A stretch of DNA of 10,000 nt, from assembly GCA_020216925.1 (NCBI GenBank), contig JAIWOL010000123.1, forward strand, positions 1 to 10,000, read 5' to 3'. Below are positions 5,776-10,000 of this stretch, one piece after another (position 1 is the first letter of the stretch; every line of letters starts with the position of its first letter). The notes beneath the pieces are model-generated. The model was given only the letters and a program-made list of their open reading frames with translations. It made no database searches and had not been told where the DNA came from. The translations under genes were made by a program, and so were the position numbers. This DNA is from Thiobacillus sp. GTDB lineage: Bacteria > Pseudomonadota > Gammaproteobacteria > Burkholderiales > Thiobacillaceae.

Positions 5776-7287
5776 ATGACGACAAACGAGCTGCTCCCCC
5801 TGGCCGTGATCGCCTCGTCGCTGATCCCCGGTCTGATGATCTTCGCGTTACCCGAATCGCGCACCGGCTTGCGCACCACGTTGAATCTTGTGGGCGCGCT
5901 GTCCAAGCTGGCGTTCGTCGGGATGCTGCTGGCTGGCGTGGCTGCCGGTGAAGATTATGTATTCCGCCACACGGTGTTGCCCGGAATCGACCTGGTGTTC
6001 AAGGTCGATGCGCTGGCCCTGCTGTTCGTGTCGCTGTCGACGGTACTTTGGTTGTTCACCACGCTGTACGCGATCGGCTATCTCGAGGGTTCACCCCATC
6101 GCAGCCGCTTTTTCGGCTTTTTCAGCTTGTGCGTCACTGCCACCATGGGAATCGCCATGGCGGGCAATCTGTTCACCTTTTTCGTGTTCTACGAATTGCT
6201 CACCCTCGCGACTTTTCCCTTGGTGATGCATCGTGGCACCGAAAAAGCCATGAAGGGCGGCATCGTGTACCTGGCCTACACGCTCGGCGGAGGGGCTGTC
6301 CTGCTTGCCGGCATTGTGTGGCTGCATGGTCTGGCCGGCAGCCAGGATTTTTCCCACGGCGGCTATCTGTCTGCTCTCGATGGCGTCGCGCACGGGCATC
6401 TGCAAGCGATTTTCCTGCTGCTGATTGCCGGCGTAGGCGTCAAGGCTGCGCTGGTCCCGCTTCACGGCTGGCTGCCGCAGGCCATGGTCGCCCCCGCTCC
6501 CGTGTCGGCGCTCCTGCACGCAGTCGCCGTCGTCAAAGCCGGCGCATTCGGCATCATTCGCATAGTGTATGAAGTTTACGGCGTGGAACATGCCCATTCT
6601 CTCGGCCTGCTTTTGCCGCTTGCAATCGTGGCGTCGCTTACCATCGTCTGGGGCAGCTTCCGCGCGCTGTTTCAGGACGACCTGAAAAAACGGCTGGCCT
6701 ATTCAACCGTTAGCCAGGTTTCCTACATTGCACTGGGTGTTGCATTGTTTGGGCCAATTGGATCGGTCGGAGGGATAGTGCATCTGGTTCATCAGGGCAT
6801 CATGAAGATCACGCTGTTTTTTTGCGCCGGCAACTACGCCGAGACCCTCGGTATCCACAAGGTGAGTGAAATGAACGGCGTAGGCCGGCGCATGCCGCTC
6901 ACCACCATTGCCTTCACGCTGGGCACATTGGGCATGATCGGCGTGCCATTCACTGCCGGCGCCATATCCAAAGACTGGCTCATGAATGGAGCCGAATCGG
7001 CAAATATGGCCTGGGTAGCCTGGGTGTTATGGACTTCTGCCGCACTGAACGCAGGCTACTTCCTGCCCATCGTATGGCGCGCCTGGATGCGGCCTGTGCC
7101 GATCCGCTGGCCTGAAGAGGCTATCCCCCGTCAAGGCTGGCGGGAAACCGCTTTGCTGCTCCTGATCCCCCCGCTTTTCACGGCTGGCGCCATCGTCGGC
7201 GCCGCGCTTTTGTCCAAAGAGAGCTGGAGCCCGCTGTCATGGGCGCTACGCATCATCGCCAACGAATATCAATCCGGCCTGCCGTGA
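5776..7287 (+). CDS. MrpA/NuoL-like proton-translocating antiporter subunit lacking the MrpA C-terminal extension
   Basis: A 503-aa polytopic membrane protein of the NuoL/M/N-MrpA/D family. The charged residues along the ion path are visible: Glu140 in FFVFYELLTLATFP (TM5), Lys223 in GVKAALVPLHGWLP (TM7), Lys254 in HAVAVVKAGAFGI (TM8), His336/His339 and Lys344 in HLVHQGIMKITLFFCAGN, and Lys399 in GAISKDWL (TM12). The SALLHAV..VKAG stretch and FFCAGN look more NuoL/MrpA-like than MrpD-like, so I see it as the partner occupying the MrpA position. Canonical MrpA is about 770-1000 aa with C-terminal MbhD/MbhE domains; those are absent here and sit in the fused subunit at 2529-3440. It could also be called a second MrpD, so no symbol is given. 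The start is one base after mrpD with a GAGG upstream. No hairpin terminator follows before bipA. Confidence 0.92.
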   Translation: MTTNELLPLAVIASSLIPGLMIFALPESRTGLRTTLNLVGALSKLAFVGMLLAGVAAGEDYVFRHTVLPGIDLVFKVDALALLFVSLSTVLWLFTTLYAIGYLEGSPHRSRFFGFFSLCVTATMGIAMAGNLFTFFVFYELLTLATFPLVMHRGTEKAMKGGIVYLAYTLGGGAVLLAGIVWLHGLAGSQDFSHGGYLSALDGVAHGHLQAIFLLLIAGVGVKAALVPLHGWLPQAMVAPAPVSALLHAVAVVKAGAFGIIRIVYEVYGVEHAHSLGLLLPLAIVASLTIVWGSFRALFQDDLKKRLAYSTVSQVSYIALGVALFGPIGSVGGIVHLVHQGIMKITLFFCAGNYAETLGIHKVSEMNGVGRRMPLTTIAFTLGTLGMIGVPFTAGAISKDWLMNGAESANMAWVAWVLWTSAALNAGYFLPIVWRAWMRPVPIRWPEEAIPRQGWRETALLLLIPPLFTAGAIVGAALLSKESWSPLSWALRIIANEYQSGLP

Positions 7288-7352
7288 AAGTATGCGCAAT
7301 ACCGTAAAAGCTCTATGTTAAAGTGACGGGTTTTCCAGAATCAGGCTCCGTC

Positions 7353-9185
7353 ATGTCTCGCAAGCTCCGCAACATTGCCATCATCGCCCACGTCGACCAC
7401 GGCAAAACCACGCTGGTCGACCAGCTTCTCAAGCAGTCCGGCACCTTCCGCGAAAACCAGGCGGTGGACGAGCGGGTGATGGACTCGAACGACCTCGAAA
7501 AAGAGCGCGGCATCACGATTCTGGCGAAAAACACCGCCATCACCTACGGCGAATACCACATCAACATCGTCGACACCCCCGGCCACGCCGACTTCGGCGG
7601 CGAAGTCGAGCGCGTGCTCGGCATGGTCGACGGCGTCGTGTTGCTGGTCGACGCGGTCGAAGGGCCGATGCCGCAGACACGCTTCGTCACCAAAAAAGCG
7701 CTGGCGCTCGGCCTGCGCCCCATCGTCGTCATCAACAAGGTCGACCGTCCCGGCGCGCGTCCGGACTGGGTCGTCGACCAGACCTTCGATCTGTTCGACA
7801 AACTCGGCGCGACCGACGAGCAGCTCGACTTCCCCATCATCTACGCGTCGGGTCTGAACGGCTGGGCCTGCCTGGATCTCAAGGACGCGCCTTCGCAGGG
7901 CGGTTCGGCCGCCGACATGGTGCCGCTGTTCGACACCGTGCTCAGCCACGTGCCGACCCCGCCCGGCTCGCCCGACGCGCCGCTGCAGCTGCAGATCGCC
8001 GCACTGGATTATTCGACCTACACCGGCCGTCTCGGCGTCGGTCGCGTGCTCAATGGCCGCATCAAGCCCGGCATGGCCGTGACCGTGATGAACCACGAAG
8101 AACAGGTCGCCAGCGGTCGCATCAACCAGGTACTGGGTTTCAAGGGGCTGGATCGCGTGCCGGTCGAAGAAGCCGAAGCCGGCGACATCATCATCATTTC
8201 CGGTCTCGACGACATCGGCATCGGCGTCACCATTTGCGAAAAGGACAAACCCGCCGGCCTGCCCGTCCTGCCGGTCGACGAGCCGACGCTGAGCATGGAC
8301 TTCATGGTCAACACCAGCCCGCTCGCCGGCACCGAAGGCAAGTTCGTCACCAGCCGCCAGATCCGCGACCGCCTCAACAAGGAACTGCTGACCAACGTCG
8401 CGCTGCGCGTCGACGAAACCGGCGAGGCCGACGTGTTCCGCGTCTCGGGCCGGGGTGAGCTGCACCTCACCATCCTGCTCGAAAACATGCGCCGCGAAGG
8501 TTTCGAGCTCGCCGTCGGCAAGCCGCGCGTCGTCTACAAGGAGATCAACGGCGAGCGCTGCGAGCCGTACGAGAACCTCACCATCGATCTGGAAGACGAC
8601 ACCCAGGGCGCGGTGATGGAAGAAATCGGCCGCCGTCGTGGCGAGCTGACCAATATGGAATCCGACGGCAACGGACGGACGCGGCTGGAATACCACATCC
8701 CGGCGCGCGGCCTGATCGGTTTCCAGTCCGACTTCATGACCATGACGCGCGGCACCGGCCTGATGAGCCACGTGTTCGACGACTACGGCCCGGTCAAGGC
8801 CGACCTGCCGGGCCGCCACAACGGCGTGCTGGTGTCGCAGGACAACGGCGAAGCCGTCGCCTACGCGCTGTGGAAACTCGAAGATCGTGGCCGCATGTTC
8901 GTCAGCCCCGGCGACAAGCTGTACGAAGGCATGATCATCGGCATCCACAGCCGCGACAACGACCTGGTCGTCAACCCGATCAAGGGCAAGCAGCTCACCA
9001 ACGTGCGCGCCTCGGGCACCGACGAAGCCGTGCGCCTGACCCCGCCGGTCAAGCTCACGCTCGAATCCGCCGTCGAATTCATCGACGACGACGAGCTGGT
9101 GGAAATCACGCCCAAGTCGATCCGCATCCGCAAACGCCACCTGCAGGAACACGAGCGCAAGAAAGCCTCGCGCGCCGCAGCGTAA
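7353..9185 (+). CDS. bipA: Ribosome-associated translational GTPase BipA/TypA
   Basis: A 610-aa GTPase of the EF-G/LepA superfamily, normal length for BipA. GTPase motifs: G1 AHVDHGKT (12-19), G2 RGITI (52-56), G3 DTPGH (74-78), G4 NKVD (128-131) and a G5-like SGL (166-168). Then come domain II (about 200-300), EF-G III/V-like domains and the BipA-specific C-terminal domain with [18 protein letters not shown], ending [11 protein letters not shown]. BipA binds the 70S ribosome at the factor site and supports ribosome assembly and growth under stress such as cold. The frame is open from a GTG at 7323, but the ATG at 7353 gives [20 protein letters not shown], matching the family N-terminus. The gene begins 65 bases after the antiporter operon with no terminator between, and a hairpin follows its stop. 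A - strand frame of 621 codons lies opposite it and is a codon-bias shadow. Confidence 0.98.
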   Translation: MSRKLRNIAIIAHVDHGKTTLVDQLLKQSGTFRENQAVDERVMDSNDLEKERGITILAKNTAITYGEYHINIVDTPGHADFGGEVERVLGMVDGVVLLVDAVEGPMPQTRFVTKKALALGLRPIVVINKVDRPGARPDWVVDQTFDLFDKLGATDEQLDFPIIYASGLNGWACLDLKDAPSQGGSAADMVPLFDTVLSHVPTPPGSPDAPLQLQIAALDYSTYTGRLGVGRVLNGRIKPGMAVTVMNHEEQVASGRINQVLGFKGLDRVPVEEAEAGDIIIISGLDDIGIGVTICEKDKPAGLPVLPVDEPTLSMDFMVNTSPLAGTEGKFVTSRQIRDRLNKELLTNVALRVDETGEADVFRVSGRGELHLTILLENMRREGFELAVGKPRVVYKEINGERCEPYENLTIDLEDDTQGAVMEEIGRRRGELTNMESDGNGRTRLEYHIPARGLIGFQSDFMTMTRGTGLMSHVFDDYGPVKADLPGRHNGVLVSQDNGEAVAYALWKLEDRGRMFVSPGDKLYEGMIIGIHSRDNDLVVNPIKGKQLTNVRASGTDEAVRLTPPVKLTLESAVEFIDDDELVEITPKSIRIRKRHLQEHERKKASRAAA

Positions 9186-9199
9186 GCGCGCCGGGTTTC

Positions 9200-9244
9200 C
9201 GCCCAAACGATCGGAGCCGCCATGCGGCTCCGATCGTTTGGGCG
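9200..9244. terminator. Perfect 21-bp hairpin with a 3-base loop after bipA (probable terminator)
   Basis: Bases 9200-9220 and 9224-9244 are exact reverse complements, separated only by CAT (9221-9223). The inner part is GGAGCCGC/GCGGCTCC; the outer part ends in the CCCAAACGATC/GATCGTTTGGG arms. The hairpin lies 14 bases after the bipA stop and 174 bases before rmuC, where a terminator is expected. It is unusually long and perfect, and no run of T follows on either strand (ATCAATACAC on the + side), so it is not a textbook intrinsic terminator. It may act as a U-tract-free terminator, a 3' mRNA stabiliser, or a palindromic repeat unit. The structure is certain; the function is inferred. Confidence 0.65.
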
Positions 9245-9270
9245 ATCAATACACTCGATGAACTTGCCTG

Positions 9271-9286
9271 CGGCGTCTTGACGCCG
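9271..9286. repeat. Small hairpin in the bipA-rmuC intergenic region
   Basis: CGGCGTC at 9271-9277 is the exact reverse complement of GACGCCG at 9280-9286, giving about 6 bp of stem with a tetraloop. It contains GTCTTGACG (9275-9283), whose reverse complement CGTCAAGAC recurs at 9325-9333, so an alternative longer-range pairing is possible. The remainder of 9245-9418 holds no gene I can support; it is slightly more AT-rich just before rmuC (TTTTTT near 9369-9374 and AAAAAA near 9380-9385). Confidence 0.4.
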
Positions 9287-9406
9287 TATCCGGAATACTT
9301 GCCGGACGGGCAGTCATGCGAAAACGTCAAGACCGTCAATCCCCTCGTACCGGCCCGAGCGCTTACTGTTTTTTGCCGTAAAAAATCCCGTCGCGCAGGC
9401 CGCCGG

Positions 9407-9412
9407 TAAAAT
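9407..9412 (+). promoter_or_regulatory. Putative -10 box of rmuC (leaderless or near-leaderless transcript)
   Basis: TAAAAT at 9407-9412 differs from the TATAAT consensus at one position and ends six bases before the rmuC ATG at 9419. Normal -10 spacing puts the transcription start at or next to the ATG itself. No Shine-Dalgarno sequence lies in the bases before the ATG, which fits a leaderless mRNA. No good -35 is found at 16-18 bp. Confidence 0.4.
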
Positions 9413-9418
9413 CGTCTT

Positions 9419-10000
9419 ATGCAAGCATTTGAAATCGCCTTGATTCTTGGCCTCGTCCTGCTCGGCATTCTGGTCGTTCTGCTGCTCTCCCGTGTGCAAG
9501 GCCTGCGGCGCGGGCACGTCGATCTGCCTGCCCTGCTGGCGCAGGACATGGAAACTCACCACCGCGCCGTGCTGACCGACCTGCACGCCGGGTTGTCGCA
9601 ACAGGCCGACCGCATGCAGGCCCAGCTGGCGTCCATGCAGGTGGCGCAGGCCGAGCGGCTGGCGGAAACGCGCGAGACCGTCACCGGGCAGTTCGGCCAG
9701 TTCCAGACCGCGATGCTGGAAAAACTCATCGAACAGAGCCGCGCCCAGCAACACCTGCTGCAGGACACCCTCAAAGGCATGACGGCACAGTTCAACGAAC
9801 GCGTGCATCAACTCTCGCAAACGGTAGACGGCCGGCTGAACGAAATTTCCGGCAAGGTGGCCGAGCGGCTCGACGAAGGCTTCAAAAAAACCAACGAGAC
9901 CTTCACCTCGGTGATGACGCGTCTGGCCGTGATCGACGAGGCGCAAAAGAAGATCGAGGGGCTCGCGACCAACGTCGTCTCGCTACAGGAAATTCTGGGC
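9419..10000 (+). CDS. rmuC: DNA recombination protein RmuC, N-terminal part (3' end outside the window)
   Basis: The first 194 codons are present and the frame runs off the window. Residues about 4-24 form an N-terminal membrane anchor (EIALILGLVLLGILVVLLL). A long coiled-coil region follows (about 40-150, with many Q, E, L and R heptad-like positions). Next comes the family signature RLDEGFKKTNETFTSVMTRL (about 149-168), then IDEAQKKIEGL and VVSLQEILG, which leads into the nuclease-like RmuC domain that would follow. RmuC is a conserved bacterial protein linked to limiting inversions and rearrangements between short repeats, and carries a PD-(D/E)XK-type nuclease fold in its C-terminal half, which is outside the window. 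The ATG at 9419 begins directly before the membrane anchor and has no Shine-Dalgarno, consistent with the -10 box placed just upstream. Confidence 0.95.
   Translation, partial: MQAFEIALILGLVLLGILVVLLLSRVQGLRRGHVDLPALLAQDMETHHRAVLTDLHAGLSQQADRMQAQLASMQVAQAERLAETRETVTGQFGQFQTAMLEKLIEQSRAQQHLLQDTLKGMTAQFNERVHQLSQTVDGRLNEISGKVAERLDEGFKKTNETFTSVMTRLAVIDEAQKKIEGLATNVVSLQEILG

Noticed and set aside
1474..7287. Membrane arm of a hydrogenase or complex I rather than an antiporter
   Set aside because: MrpE, MrpF, MrpG and MnhB are antiporter-type subunits and no NuoH-, NuoI-, NuoB- or NuoD-like gene is present in or directly after the cluster.
7314..7324. TATGTT/TAAAGT as a bipA promoter
   Set aside because: Both hexamers match the -10 consensus only partly and neither has a plausible -35, so a bipA promoter cannot be placed from sequence alone.
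7341..9206. A 621-codon open frame on the - strand opposite bipA
   Set aside because: It mirrors the strongly biased codons of bipA, giving a low-complexity protein rich in V, D, A, G and H with no domain. It is a GC-bias shadow.

Overview
The window reads as chromosomal DNA of a GC-rich Gram-negative bacterium, most likely a betaproteobacterium of the Thiobacillus/Hydrogenophilales/Nitrosomonadales type. This guess rests on the recalled look of the BipA, RmuC and group 2 truncated haemoglobin proteins and on the GC-rich third codon positions; it is an inference, not a taxonomic result. Nearly all genes are on the + strand. The only likely mobile signature is one gene in the reverse orientation inside an operon. 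I see no IS element, tRNA, rRNA or CRISPR array.

Layout: (1) 3-155 is the 3' end of a group 2 truncated haemoglobin gene, followed after one base by 157-1425, an uncharacterised membrane-anchored or lipidated protein of 422 aa. (2) 1474-7287 is a complete Mrp-type (Mnh/Pha) multisubunit cation/proton antiporter cluster in the order E-F-G-(MbhD-MbhE-MnhB fusion)-C-[reverse gene]-D-(MrpA/NuoL-like). Instead of the usual long MrpA, the C-terminal part of MrpA is fused to the front of MrpB, and a 503-aa NuoL-like subunit lacking any C-terminal extension closes the operon. The first five genes are linked by stop/start overlaps (1962-1965, 2230-2243, 2529-2532, 3437-3440). (3) Between mrpC and mrpD, on the - strand, lies a 186-aa protein with one membrane anchor and a periplasmic sensor-like (Cache/PDC-like) domain but no output domain (3724-4284). 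It breaks the overlap chain. (4) 7353-9185 is bipA/typA, a translational GTPase, followed by a perfect 21-bp hairpin. (5) 9419 to the window end is the 5' part of rmuC, probably transcribed from a -10 box so close to the ATG that the mRNA would be leaderless or nearly so.

How the genes work together: the seven Mrp subunits should form one inner-membrane complex using the proton-motive force to expel Na+ (or other monovalent cations), giving pH and salt homeostasis. No redox subunits lie next to it, so it looks like a stand-alone antiporter rather than a hydrogenase or dehydrogenase membrane arm. The reverse-strand sensor-like protein is the most unusual item. BipA and RmuC are housekeeping genes that happen to be neighbours.
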